A DNA stretch of 64,000 nucleotides from Ardenticatenaceae bacterium. GTDB lineage: Bacteria; Chloroflexota; Anaerolineae; Promineifilales; Promineifilaceae. The translations under genes were made by a program, and so were the position numbers. Where the stretch lies: the NCBI GenBank assembly GCA_020634435.1, contig JACKBS010000020.1, positions 1 to 64,000 on the forward strand, written 5' to 3'. Shown one piece after another: positions 32,707-41,104 of the stretch. Every line of letters begins with the position of its first letter. Position 1 is the first letter of the stretch. The notes below the pieces were generated by a model. It was not told the origin of the DNA, made no database searches, and saw only the letters and a list, made by a program, of their open reading frames with translations.

Positions 32707-32871
32707 ATGGCAAAGAAAAAAGGTATTCGCGGCGTCATCAAACTGCGCAGCACAGAAAGCCATCACATGTACTACACTCAGAAAAATCGGCGCAATGACC
32801 CCAACCGCATTGAGCTGAAGAAGTATGATCCGACCCTGCGTCGGCATGTGCTGTATCGCGAAACACGCTAA
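32707..32871 (+). CDS. rpmG: Large ribosomal subunit protein bL33
   Basis: 54 residues (MAKKKGIRGVIKLRSTES, then YYTQKNRRNDPNRIELKKYD). It has no CxxC pairs, so it is the zinc-independent type. The small gene follows rpmB and is preceded by AAGGAG. Confidence 0.96.
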   Translation: MAKKKGIRGVIKLRSTESHHMYYTQKNRRNDPNRIELKKYDPTLRRHVLYRETR

Positions 32872-32900
32872 TTCATAGATTTAGCTTTCACAATAAAATC

Positions 32901-32945
32901 AAACCAGCTTGAGTGATAATTGCCTCAAGCTGGTTTTGCTTTTCT
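32901..32945 (+). terminator. Terminator of rpmB-rpmG
   Basis: AAACCAGCTTGAG (32901-32913) pairs with CTCAAGCTGGTTT (32924-32936), then a T-rich tail. Confidence 0.85.
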
Positions 32946-32954
32946 GCTAAAACA

Positions 32955-32998
32955 AATAGCCCACCAGTTATGTTGAAACCATAAACTGGTGGGCTATT
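32955..32998. terminator. Bidirectional terminator hairpin
   Basis: Perfect 14-15-bp arms AATAGCCCACCAGTT and AACTGGTGGGCTATT around a 14-base loop, with T-rich sequence on both sides. It could end transcripts from either side. Confidence 0.8.
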
Positions 32999-33016
32999 TT
33001 CATTTTGGCATGATGT

Positions 33017-33220
33017 TTATAACGATGGACAGGTGGCCGAATGAGCAGCATAACGTACTGGCCAGAAGGCTGCATTACCATCAAGGAAAACTGGCCAGCC
33101 AGCTTCTCTATGAAGGCTGCCGTGCTCGCAACGGTGTTGTATAGTGAAGTAGTACGGTAGGGTTGGCTCCCCGCCGAGAGCAAGCTCATCTGCTGTCTCT
33201 CGATTCGACCACCATGCCAT
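33017..33220 (-). CDS. Doubtful small protein or gene remnant
   Basis: A 67-residue frame (begins MAWWSNRETADELALGGE) ending next to the hairpin at 32955-32998. No ribosome-binding site and no family resemblance; a stop lies only a few codons upstream in frame, so it may be the tail of a decayed gene. Included because its composition looks protein-like (WPVFLDGNAAFWPVRYAAH) and it fills an otherwise empty gap. Confidence 0.3.
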   Translation of the reverse strand: MAWWSNRETADELALGGEPTLPYYFTIQHRCEHGSLHREAGWPVFLDGNAAFWPVRYAAHSATCPSL

Positions 33221-33294
33221 CAGTTTACGGGCAGGGTACTAGAAAGACAATGGGCAAAGCGGGGCAGTCCCAAAGTCATAGGAAGCCGCTGAGA

Positions 33295-34212
33295 CTATGC
33301 TTCATCCGAGGAATTAAAACTGCGGATAGTCTGAGCCAGACCATCGGACAGGCTGGTAGCGGCCTGCCAGTTGATTTGCTCGATGGTACGCTGTGTGTCC
33401 GCCAGTTGCACCGTTTCCTCGCCTGGCCTACTAGGTAAAGCCCCAATTAACGGCCGTCCCCCACCCTGCACCAACTCATAAATCTGCGTCACCACGTCGG
33501 CCACGCTGGCCGTTGTACCACTGCCAAACGCCACCGTCTCCGCCGGAGCCAGATTGGCTCCAAGCATTGCCCTCAGTCCAGCTACCAGATCGCCCACAAA
33601 CAGCCAATCGCGCTGCTGCGTGCCGCGCGTGGTAGGGAAATCTTGGCCAGCCAGGGCCGCAGCGATGGCGGCAGGCACCAGGTTACGCGGTGTTTGGCCA
33701 GGGCCGTAGGCTTGATAAACCATCGCCCCATGAATGGGCCAATGATGGGTACGGCCGTACATCTGGCAAAAGTTCCACGCGGCGGCTTTACTGGCTGCGT
33801 AGACGTTCATGCTGGTGTGCTCGCCAGGAGTACGGGCGATGATGAGCTGCTGCACACCCTGGCGCTTCTCGAAGCAGGCACGAATGAGGTTAAGCGACCC
33901 GTTAAGATTGTGGCGTAGGGCGGTGTCCAGGCCCAGAAATGGATCGGTTACGCCAACGGCGGCGAGGTGGATGACGTGGCTAGGCTCCGCCTGGGCAATA
34001 GCGCGGCTGGTGAGTTGGAAGTTGCGCAAATCGGCGTAAACGACGTTGAGTTGGGGACGGATGGATTGGAGAGAGGTAGGAAACGGCCGTACATCCACCT
34101 GGCTATACACTTCCCGAACTAAAACGGAGACTTCAATATTTGGCTGCTGTGCCAAAAATGCAACCAACGCCCGCCCCACAAAACCGGTTGCTCCCGTGAC
34201 AAGAATTTTCAC
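33295..34212 (-). CDS. NAD-dependent epimerase/dehydratase (extended SDR)
   Basis: 305 residues with a GTG start. TGATGFVGRALVAFL is the Rossmann motif, VIHLAAVGV the strand-4 motif, and NVYAASKAAAW the YxxxK motif (Tyr/Lys present). C-terminal SLSDGLAQTIRSF matches sugar-nucleotide epimerases. It belongs with the CDP-glucose genes just upstream and may make the final sugar; the exact reaction is unknown. It is separated from the others by a zinc-ribbon gene. Confidence 0.85.
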   Translation of the reverse strand: MKILVTGATGFVGRALVAFLAQQPNIEVSVLVREVYSQVDVRPFPTSLQSIRPQLNVVYADLRNFQLTSRAIAQAEPSHVIHLAAVGVTDPFLGLDTALRHNLNGSLNLIRACFEKRQGVQQLIIARTPGEHTSMNVYAASKAAAWNFCQMYGRTHHWPIHGAMVYQAYGPGQTPRNLVPAAIAAALAGQDFPTTRGTQQRDWLFVGDLVAGLRAMLGANLAPAETVAFGSGTTASVADVVTQIYELVQGGGRPLIGALPSRPGEETVQLADTQRTIEQINWQAATSLSDGLAQTIRSFNSSDEA

Positions 34213-34301
34213 TTATATGACCTTTGGATAAAAATGAGGTCCCTTCAAACACTAGGATAAAACTGTGACCTCACAGCCAAAATATCTCTACTACCAGTTG
34301 T

Positions 34302-34586
34302 TCAAATCTGGATATCATCAATCCGAAGATAATTGCACGCTTTGCAATGATAAGACTTCTTAAGGCTCTTAGTTAACATGTCAGAATGCATGACTGAGGT
34401 CCCTCCTCGAATTGACCAAGCAAACGAGTTTCTCGGTGCGTGTTCACCCTCTTGCCACATCAAACTACCTGATCTTGAAGCTGAAATCCATACCCATCCT
34501 TGAATCATGCCTGTACCACAATTTGAGCAATACAATAGACTTTCAGGCTCGGAATTATTTTTGGAAGAAGTTTCTTTATCTGTCAT
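34302..34586 (-). CDS. Small zinc-ribbon protein (DUF6487-like)
   Basis: 94 residues with CSNCGTGM near residue 19 and CKACNYLRID near the C-terminus, bracketing a Trp-rich middle (GWVWISASRSGSLMWQEGE). The layout resembles the DUF6487 zinc-binding family as I recall it. It is lower in G+C than its neighbours and HIP-free. No transport or membrane segment. Confidence 0.65.
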   Translation of the reverse strand: MTDKETSSKNNSEPESLLYCSNCGTGMIQGWVWISASRSGSLMWQEGEHAPRNSFAWSIRGGTSVMHSDMLTKSLKKSYHCKACNYLRIDDIQI

Positions 34587-34608
34587 GTTAAATAAATTTT
34601 GATGTAAA

Positions 34609-34637
34609 TGTAGAGGCAGATCTGAGACCTGCCCCTA
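34609..34637. repeat. Intergenic word-repeat hairpin (TAGGGGCAGGTCT family)
   Basis: TAGAGGCAGATCT and AGACCTGCCCCTA form an 11/13 inverted repeat; a closer copy of the same family is at 37.76 kb, both preceded by AAATGT. Confidence 0.75.
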
Positions 34638-35615
34638 TGAGAGGTTCAAAAAGTCCCGGTACCAAGCCATTGTTTCGGCCAGGCCATCGGCCAGCGTGTA
34701 CTGCGGCTCCCAGCCTAACAGGCGGTTGGCCTTTGCCGAATTCATGAACTGGTCTTGAACTTCGTTGCGCACTTCGTTCAAGATGATTGGTTCCAGTTCA
34801 GGATGATCCGACACGCGGATGATTGTCTTGACAATGTCCAGAGCAGTTTCCGAGTGACCCATGCCAAAGTTAAACGCTTCGCCATGCAGTTCAGGGCGTA
34901 CCACTTGCTCGGCGGCCATCAGGTAGCCACGCACAGCGTCTTTCACGTAGACAAAATCGCGCTTAAACGTGCCATCAGATCGAATAATCGGCCGTTCGCC
35001 TAATAGCACGCTGCGAATGGTGCCGGGCAGGATGCGATTCCAGTTCAAATCGCCGCCACCATACAAATTGGCAAATCGGGTGATGACGACGGGCAAATCA
35101 TAGCTGTGCGCGTAGCTTTGCGAGATGAGGTCCGCGCAGCTTTTGGAAACATCGTAGGGATGACGGCCGTGCAGCGCAGACGCCTCTTGATAAGGCATGG
35201 CTGTCTGGTCACCGTAGGCCTTTTCACTGCTTGCCACAACCATACCCTGCACGGTGGGATTGTGCCGCGCCGCTTCTAGCAGCATGTAGGTGCCGCGAAT
35301 GTTCGTCTCAAAGGTAGATAGCGGGGCTCGGTTGGCAATGGTAACAATCGTTTGCGCCGCCAGATGAAACACAACTTCAATCTCATATTCGGCAAGGGTG
35401 CGCTCTAGCAAGTTGTAATCGCACAGGTGACCATGCACCACGCTAATCTGGTCCATCATGCCGGAGCGCACAAGATTAGATTGCGGCACATGATCCCGCA
35501 CCAGACCCACCACATCGGCCCCCATGTTGAGCAGCGCATCGGTGAGCCAGGACCCCAACAAGCCGGTACAGCCTGTGATAAAAACACGTTTGCCTTGCCA
35601 AAACTGTTTATTCAA
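34635..35615 (-). CDS. rfbG: CDP-glucose 4,6-dehydratase-like
   Basis: 326 residues from a TTG at 35615, chosen because GGGGAG lies seven bases before it; the longer frame from 35630 also starts with TTG. NAD-binding motif VFITGCTGLLGSWL, VFHLAAQTIV, catalytic YDVSKSCADL (YxxxK), SSEKAYGD. It converts CDP-glucose to CDP-4-keto-6-deoxyglucose, a branch to 3,6-dideoxyhexoses or related surface sugars. The next gene is the matching cytidylyltransferase. Confidence 0.88.
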   Translation of the reverse strand: MNKQFWQGKRVFITGCTGLLGSWLTDALLNMGADVVGLVRDHVPQSNLVRSGMMDQISVVHGHLCDYNLLERTLAEYEIEVVFHLAAQTIVTIANRAPLSTFETNIRGTYMLLEAARHNPTVQGMVVASSEKAYGDQTAMPYQEASALHGRHPYDVSKSCADLISQSYAHSYDLPVVITRFANLYGGGDLNWNRILPGTIRSVLLGERPIIRSDGTFKRDFVYVKDAVRGYLMAAEQVVRPELHGEAFNFGMGHSETALDIVKTIIRVSDHPELEPIILNEVRNEVQDQFMNSAKANRLLGWEPQYTLADGLAETMAWYRDFLNLS

Positions 35616-35691
35616 TGTGCTTCTCCCCAAGTGGAGCTTGATTCTTCGATGATGATCGAATTGGACGAAGTGGATCGCTTCGCTTTGAGTA

Positions 35692-36492
35692 TTACCAAAC
35701 CTTCCACGGTTGGTTTTCTTGCCACGCTTCTTTCAAAGTCAGAGCGTCTTTAAGGGTTTTCATGGATTGCCAGTACCCAGCATGTTGGTAAAGCATGAGC
35801 TGTCGCTCTTGCACCATCTGGGGCAAAATATCTCGCTCCAGGTCAAGATTTTCCCGGTTTTCGGCCAGAATGCGCTGGAGTACGGCCGTTTCAAACAGCA
35901 TAAATCCGCCATTGATCCAGTAAGGCAGGGGCGGCTTTTCCACAAACTCAGTGATGTACCCTTCAGAATCAGCTTCCACTTTGCCATATGCTGACGGAAA
36001 ACGAATGCCGGTAAGAGTGGCCATCTGCCCATGTTGTTCGTGGAACTTCACTAATGCGTCCAGATCGATGTTGGCGACCGCTTCCCCATAGGCCACAAAA
36101 AAACGGCCGTTGCCCAAATAATGAGCCAGTTTCGCCAGCCGGGTTGCCCGCTCCGTGTCCAGACCCGTGTCAACCATCGTCACTTCCCAGGGCGGATGTT
36201 CATACTCGCCACCGTAAGTCACGAGAGGATGGCTGTTGCCGCTGCTGGGATCGGCCAGATGAATGGTAACATCGCGGGTCATTGCTTCATATTCCAAGAA
36301 GTAACGGCGCACCTGGTCAGCCTGGTGCCCCAACGCCAGAATAAAGCGGTTATGCCCATACGCCGAAAAAATCCGCATGACGTGCCACAGCAACGGCCGT
36401 CCGCCAATGTCGATCAGTTCCTTCTTGGTGAGTGTATTGCCCATGCGCGTGCCTTGTCCGCCGCACATGATGACGACTGGGATACCTGACAT
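35692..36492 (-). CDS. rfbF: Glucose-1-phosphate cytidylyltransferase
   Basis: 266 residues. The nucleotide-binding loop is MCGGQGTRMGNTLTKKEL, then FILALGHQADQVRRYFLEYE and VTMVDTGLDTERATRLAKLA. It joins CTP and glucose-1-phosphate. The usual GDG motif of the family reads AYGEAVANIDLD here, with Glu in place of the metal-binding Asp, a change that could alter metal use. PPLPYWINGGFMLFE and the C-terminal YWQSMKTLKDALTLKE are typical. Confidence 0.9.
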   Translation of the reverse strand: MSGIPVVIMCGGQGTRMGNTLTKKELIDIGGRPLLWHVMRIFSAYGHNRFILALGHQADQVRRYFLEYEAMTRDVTIHLADPSSGNSHPLVTYGGEYEHPPWEVTMVDTGLDTERATRLAKLAHYLGNGRFFVAYGEAVANIDLDALVKFHEQHGQMATLTGIRFPSAYGKVEADSEGYITEFVEKPPLPYWINGGFMLFETAVLQRILAENRENLDLERDILPQMVQERQLMLYQHAGYWQSMKTLKDALTLKEAWQENQPWKVW

Positions 36493-36496
36493 TTCT

Positions 36497-36572
36497 GTTT
36501 GTCAGTATTCAGTCTTCAGTAGGTCAGTATTCAGCCTGTAAGCCACTGATTACTGATTACCGATTACTGATT
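36497..36572. repeat. Intergenic word-repeat stretch (GATTACTGATTACC family)
   Basis: GTCAGTATTCAGTCTTCAGT on the left and CTGATTACTGATTACC words on the right, iterated. Related words occur at 25.92 kb in the reverse sense. Confidence 0.7.
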
Positions 36573-37635
36573 ACTGAGATTTCTCCTTATTCTGTTCCGC
36601 TTCCACCGCTGCCCTTAAATTCTTTACAAACGGCGGATAGACAATGCCTGCTTCGGTGACGATGCCGGTGACGTAGCGATGGGGCGTGACGTCGAAGGCG
36701 GGGTTGCGGGCGGTGATGCCAGCCGGGGCGATTGATTTGCCGAAAACTTCCAGCACTTCTTCGTCACCACGCTCTTCGATGGGGATTAAATCGCCGTGTT
36801 CCAGTTCCAAATCCACCGTGCTGGTGGGCACGACGGGGTAAAACGGGATGCCGTTTTCTTTGGCCACGACGGCCAGCTTGTAGGTGCCAATTTTGTTAGC
36901 TACGTCCCCGTTAGCGGCCGTTCTATCCGACCCAACCAGTACGATGTTCACCTGCCCGGTGCGCATGAAGTGCCCGGCGGCATTGTCGGCAATCAGGTCA
37001 AACGGGATGCCGCGCTGGTGCAGTTCCCAGGCGGTGAGGCGTGCACCTTGCAGCCGGGGGCGGGTTTCATCCACCAGCACGTGAATCTTTTTGCCCTGCT
37101 CGTGCGCGGCAAAAATGACGCCAAGCGCCGTGCCCCAATCTACGGTGGCCAATGCACCGGTATTGCAATGGTGCAAAATCGTGTCACCGTCGCTGATGAG
37201 TTCGGCCCCGTTGTAGGCCATGCGTTTGTTGAGTTCAACATCTTCGTCGGCCAGCTTTTGCGCTTCGGCCAGGATGGCATCGCGGACGTCGTCCACGCCT
37301 GCCAACTCTTCGTTGGCCGCGACGCGCAGCATGCGGCGCACACCCCAGGCCAGATTTACGGCCGTTGGTCGCGCGGCATTGAGGTGGGAAGCGGCCGTTT
37401 CCAAATCACGCAGCAAAGTGAGCCGGTCGGTGGCGCTGGACTGCTGCGCCGCCAAGGCCATGGCAAAGCCCGCCGCTGCGCCGATGGCCGGTGCGCCGCG
37501 CACATACATCTCTTTGATGGCCCGGGCCACTTCTTTGTAATCGGTAAACTCGGCAATGACAAATTCCCAGGGCAGCTGCCGCTGATCGATCATCTTAGTG
37601 CTGTGGGTATCGTAATCCCAAAAAACGGTTCTCAT
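36571..37635 (-). CDS. mtnA: S-methyl-5-thioribose-1-phosphate isomerase
   Basis: 354 residues. Catalytic Cys157 in HHCNTGALATVDWG and Asp237 in VLVGSDRTAANGDVANKIGTY are in place, as are EMYVRGAPAIGAAAGFAM and HVLVDETRPRLQGARLTAWEL. It opens methylthioribose-1-phosphate in methionine salvage. It lies in the same direction as the sugar genes but serves another pathway; other mtn genes are not visible. GAGG precedes the ATG. Confidence 0.95.
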   Translation of the reverse strand: MRTVFWDYDTHSTKMIDQRQLPWEFVIAEFTDYKEVARAIKEMYVRGAPAIGAAAGFAMALAAQQSSATDRLTLLRDLETAASHLNAARPTAVNLAWGVRRMLRVAANEELAGVDDVRDAILAEAQKLADEDVELNKRMAYNGAELISDGDTILHHCNTGALATVDWGTALGVIFAAHEQGKKIHVLVDETRPRLQGARLTAWELHQRGIPFDLIADNAAGHFMRTGQVNIVLVGSDRTAANGDVANKIGTYKLAVVAKENGIPFYPVVPTSTVDLELEHGDLIPIEERGDEEVLEVFGKSIAPAGITARNPAFDVTPHRYVTGIVTEAGIVYPPFVKNLRAAVEAEQNKEKSQ

Positions 37636-37758
37636 GGTTGCCTCAATAGTGGTTCTAATTTAACGGTCGAGATCATAACACAGCCGGGAACCACCTGCCA
37701 GCGTGAGGGAAAATTGTGAATTGTTGGGGGAACGGCCGTTTGTGGGGTGTAAATGTTT

Positions 37759-37787
37759 GTAGGTGCAGGTCTAAGACCTGCACCTAC
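37759..37787. repeat. Intergenic word-repeat hairpin (GTAGGTGCAGGTCT family)
   Basis: GTAGGTGCAGGTCT (37759-37772) and AGACCTGCACCTAC (37774-37787), 14 bp perfect with a one-base centre. Partner of the copy at 34.61 kb. It lies between mtnA and the DUF6351-like gene. Confidence 0.85.
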
Positions 37788-37808
37788 GGTTCAAACTAAA
37801 TCAAATTA

Positions 37809-40175
37809 CTAACCAGGGGGCAAACCCACATCCGGCTGGCTGAAGTCGCAAACGCCGTCGGGGAAGATTTGCTCCAGGCGGGCTTGCTCGTCGGCCGTGG
37901 GCTGCCAGACGCCGTACAGGCCGTCGGCAATCGCCTCCGACACGGGCTGGAGGGCGCATTTGAAGATGCTGCCCTTGAAAGGTCCACCAGCTACAATGCG
38001 CGACGTAGCGTAAGTGGGGAACAGCGCCGCACACGCGCCCGTCGGCTCATCATTGATGATGCCGTCCCACACATCGTCGCCGCTGGCGATTTCATTGCCG
38101 AACGCGTCGAAGCAGCGATCCGTGGCCCGGCTGGGCTTGTTGCCCGCTACACCGAGTTCCGGGTTGGCCTGGATGTTGCTCATCCATTCATCCATCACCT
38201 GGAACGCTTCCGGCGTCTGGTCAAAGATCGCGTTGCCGTCATCGGTGATGTCGGTAAACCAAATCACCTGGTTACTGGCGTCGCCATCATAACTCAGCAA
38301 GCGTAGGCGGGAGGCAAACGATTGGTGCGAATTGTGCATGTCCAGCACCGGCTCCAGGTAATGCCGCCAATCAATAATCGGGATTTGCATATCGCCCATG
38401 AAAACGAGGCCAGATTCGTATGCAGCTTGTGCGGCGAGCATGTCGCCTTCGGTGCGCTGGGCGGGGGTCAGGCCACCGTCCGGGCTGAGCAGCTGGTTGC
38501 GCACGCTCCACGGATCCCAGTTGGTGAAATCAATCTGGCCGGGCGGGAAGAAGGGCGAACCTTCTTGCACCATCTCTGGCTCATTTTTCCAGCCGCCGAC
38601 GTTGGCATTCAGATTAAGGAATTCCTCTGGGGTGATGCTGCCGTTGGCCACCGCTTCCAGGCCGTACTGCACGCCCACGTTGTCCCACGGGCTGCGGGCA
38701 AAACCATCGTCGCCCACGCCGTAGATGTTGACCAAATCGCCAAAGTGGCTCCATTCAATCGCCGCGATGTCCGACAGGGGCACGTACTGCTCCATGTTGT
38801 CGGCGGCGCCGTAGTTGGGGTTTAGCGCCAATGGAGAAAGCCCACGCCAGCCATTGATGCATTCCGTGTTGCCCAGCGCCTGCGTGTATGGATTGGGCAC
38901 CACGTCGCTGGCGTTCATGCCCTGGATGAGGGTGCGATTGGACCACGTTTGCCAGCGTGGATTGGCACCGTCGGTCACATCCATGAAGAATTCCAACAGT
39001 TCGCAGTCGCCGACGTGGATCGCCTGGGTGATCATGTCTGGGTAGGAGTATTGGGGAATGGCGGCGTCAATCAAGCCCTTATGATTTTGGCCGTAAATGT
39101 ATTGTTGAATCGCGCCGCCAGAGCCGCCTACACCAACGGTGTAGATTGGCGTGTCGTACAGTTCAACAAAGCGTTCTTTCACCATCAGTGCGGTTTCGCC
39201 GCCGACAACGAGGTTGTAATGTTCGCCCGCTTTGGTGCCGGTAGAATAGGCGATGCCGTACCCCTGGCTGAGGCCGTACTCGTACAGCATGCGGGAACCG
39301 CTGGGGCTGCCTTGGGTGTGGCCAATCCCGACGCCGCCTTGGAAGTGGTAGATGAGCTTGCCGTTCCAGGCGGAGGAGCTGTGGTCATCGGGGCTGGTGT
39401 CATCCGGGGCAAGCATGGCGAGGCTGTAGATGAAACGGTTGATGGTGCCGCGTTCCCAGCGCACGATGTAGTCTACCGTATGGCCGTCCATCGTGGTGGT
39501 TTGGGCCATGTCAGACGGCCGTTCCTGACCCAACTCATACGGTAACCAACTGCCATTCATGCTGCGATAAACGTAAACCACGAGCGTTTCGGCGGAGCAA
39601 TTCTTGCTGTAGCCAACAACTTCATCAGTCAAATTGCCGTCGGCGTCGGTTGCATAGACGGGGATGCCGGTGGTGTCGTTGTCCACCAGCGGCTGCCCCA
39701 GCCCATGGTCCTGCACGGTGCAGACAAACGGATGCTGGTGTGGCCCAGAGAAAACGGGGCCAGTAATAGGATAGTTGGTGAGGGTGAGGTTGGCGGGATA
39801 CGGCCGTTGCCGCCCAAAGCCTAGCGCACGCACCCGCACCTCATTGTTGCCCAGATTCAGGCCATCCACCACGCCGCTGAGCGTGTGGGTGCCAGGAATC
39901 GGGCTAAAGCGGTCGCTCATCTCAACCCGATTAACGGTAACACTCACCCGATCCATCGGGAAGCCGTCGGGGACTTCGATGTGCAGGCGAGCATCGCCGC
40001 CGGTAACTTGATCGGGAGCGCTGGAAACGGCCGTTACTGTAAAACGACCCGGATCACGCACGGCCAGTACGCTGGCTGGTACGGCTAGCACAAAAAACAG
40101 CAGCAGCAGCCAGATCATGCCACGCCAGCGGGCCTTGCGCTTGGGCTGTCTGGGACTTGTGAGAATAGGGTTCAT
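37809..40175 (-). CDS. Secreted DUF6351-like protein (putative tannase-type hydrolase)
   Basis: 788 residues from the ATG at 40175 (AAGGAGG upstream). A long basic N-terminus (PKRKARWRG) leads into one hydrophobic segment, a signal or anchor (MIWLLLLFFVLAVPASVLA). The body matches the DUF6351 pattern as I know it: NYPITGPVFSGPHQHPFVC, GLGQPLVDNDTTGIP, GVGGSGGAIQQYIYGQNH, GLIDAAIPQYSYPDM and a Cys near the end (GVCDFSQ). The GVGGSGG segment resembles a nucleophile elbow of esterase/tannase folds. Secreted hydrolysis of a polymer is a guess. Confidence 0.75.
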   Translation of the reverse strand: MNPILTSPRQPKRKARWRGMIWLLLLFFVLAVPASVLAVRDPGRFTVTAVSSAPDQVTGGDARLHIEVPDGFPMDRVSVTVNRVEMSDRFSPIPGTHTLSGVVDGLNLGNNEVRVRALGFGRQRPYPANLTLTNYPITGPVFSGPHQHPFVCTVQDHGLGQPLVDNDTTGIPVYATDADGNLTDEVVGYSKNCSAETLVVYVYRSMNGSWLPYELGQERPSDMAQTTTMDGHTVDYIVRWERGTINRFIYSLAMLAPDDTSPDDHSSSAWNGKLIYHFQGGVGIGHTQGSPSGSRMLYEYGLSQGYGIAYSTGTKAGEHYNLVVGGETALMVKERFVELYDTPIYTVGVGGSGGAIQQYIYGQNHKGLIDAAIPQYSYPDMITQAIHVGDCELLEFFMDVTDGANPRWQTWSNRTLIQGMNASDVVPNPYTQALGNTECINGWRGLSPLALNPNYGAADNMEQYVPLSDIAAIEWSHFGDLVNIYGVGDDGFARSPWDNVGVQYGLEAVANGSITPEEFLNLNANVGGWKNEPEMVQEGSPFFPPGQIDFTNWDPWSVRNQLLSPDGGLTPAQRTEGDMLAAQAAYESGLVFMGDMQIPIIDWRHYLEPVLDMHNSHQSFASRLRLLSYDGDASNQVIWFTDITDDGNAIFDQTPEAFQVMDEWMSNIQANPELGVAGNKPSRATDRCFDAFGNEIASGDDVWDGIINDEPTGACAALFPTYATSRIVAGGPFKGSIFKCALQPVSEAIADGLYGVWQPTADEQARLEQIFPDGVCDFSQPDVGLPPG

Positions 40176-40490
40176 GGGGACCTCCTTGGGAAATGGGCCG
40201 TCGCCGACCTGTGTAAATGCTTTGGAACAGCAAAGTGACTGCCACCAAATTAGGAACAGTGGATACAAACGACTGCCAGTGGGGAACAATGGGACAGGGT
40301 AAACCTGAAAGAGTGGATTGGGACAGCAGGTTGGATGCCAAAAAGTTTAGCCAGTGACCCAAGGAGAATCAAGTTTGTTATGTTTTGCACAAAACGGGAG
40401 AGAAAAAAAGTGCGCCGAGAATACAGGGAAACTTTTCGGCGCACTTCGGAGTAGATTTTGATGAAGTGAAAAATTGGCAGGTGGGGAAAG
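40176..40490. other. Gap upstream of the DUF6351-like gene
   Basis: About 315 bases. Only the terminator at 40400-40446 is recognisable; the stretch 40176-40395 is a putative promoter/leader region for the downstream (left) gene but no clear -35/-10 pair stands out. Confidence 0.5.
40400..40446 (-). terminator. Terminator of the RHH/T2SSF pair
   Basis: AAGTGCGCCGA (40408-40418) and TCGGCGCACTT (40436-40446), 11 bp, with a run of seven T residues on the minus strand. It ends the leftward transcript. Confidence 0.85.
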
Positions 40491-40823
40491 TTAAGCCAGC
40501 TGCCGCTGAGCCAGGAGCTGCTGCAAAAATTTGAGCTTGTCGGCCAGGTTGCCCCCAACCTCCAACTGAACTTTTATCGCCGCCACTAGTAAGTCCAGGT
40601 CGCGGCTGGCAGTGCGCTTCACCCAGCTGTCCAGCGTGGGCAGCAGCGGCGCCTCCCCATTTAACGCCTCAGAAATGAGCTTTGCTTCGGCAGCAATCGG
40701 TTCGGGCAAATCCTGCGCCAGAATGGCAAACGACTGGCGGATGTTGTAACCGGAACGCAGCGTCAACTCAAAGTGGCGCATCAACTCCGGTATTTGATGC
40801 TCAAAAGTTGTGGGGGTGGCCAT
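40491..40823 (-). CDS. Stand-alone type II secretion F (T2SSF)-like domain protein
   Basis: 110 residues. The pattern LRSGYNIRQSFAILAQDLPEPIAAEAKLIS and DLDLLVAAIKVQLEVGGNLADKLKFLQQLL is that of the cytosolic helical domain of TadB/TadC/GspF. Full-length proteins add membrane helices and a second copy; here there are none and the gene ends cleanly. It may be a truncated pilus-assembly relic or a repurposed domain. Its start shares TAATG with the RHH gene stop, so the two are coupled. Confidence 0.7.
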   Translation of the reverse strand: MATPTTFEHQIPELMRHFELTLRSGYNIRQSFAILAQDLPEPIAAEAKLISEALNGEAPLLPTLDSWVKRTASRDLDLLVAAIKVQLEVGGNLADKLKFLQQLLAQRQLA

Positions 40824-41023
40824 TACAAATCCTCCTCAACAGCGCCCATTTCTCGCAAGCGCCGGATGTATTCTTCGTAGCCAATTTCAAGCATGAAAAT
40901 CGTGGCAATGGCCCGCTCGATGACCGGAGTGTTGTGTCGTTGCCCAGGCAATCCCCACCGCTCGGCCAACACCGCCATTTGGCGAGCCGTTTCATCTGTA
41001 ATTTGAATGCTGATTTGTTTCAT
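40823..41023 (-). CDS. Ribbon-helix-helix/antitoxin-like small protein
   Basis: 66 residues from MKQISIQITDETARQMA; the upstream Met at 41038 adds five residues. The beta strand (ISIQIT) followed by two helices (ETARQMAVLAERWG, NTPVIERAIATIFMLE) fits a ParD/CopG-like fold. It has the look of an antitoxin or a small repressor. No toxin is adjacent; instead a T2SSF-like domain follows in overlapping TAATG arrangement. Confidence 0.6.
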   Translation of the reverse strand: MKQISIQITDETARQMAVLAERWGLPGQRHNTPVIERAIATIFMLEIGYEEYIRRLREMGAVEEDL

Positions 41024-41104
41024 GCGGATACAATACACGATAATCGTGTATTAATCAAGAGGGGATTTTATTAGGAAACACGGCCGTTGCCCCCCAAAAT
41101 CGCA

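Larger units (their letters stand above)
32872..33294. other. Region between rpmG and the epimerase gene
   Basis: Holds two strong hairpin terminators (32901-32945 and 32955-32998) and one doubtful small minus-strand frame. The rest, especially 33221-33294, shows nothing recognisable. Confidence 0.6.
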
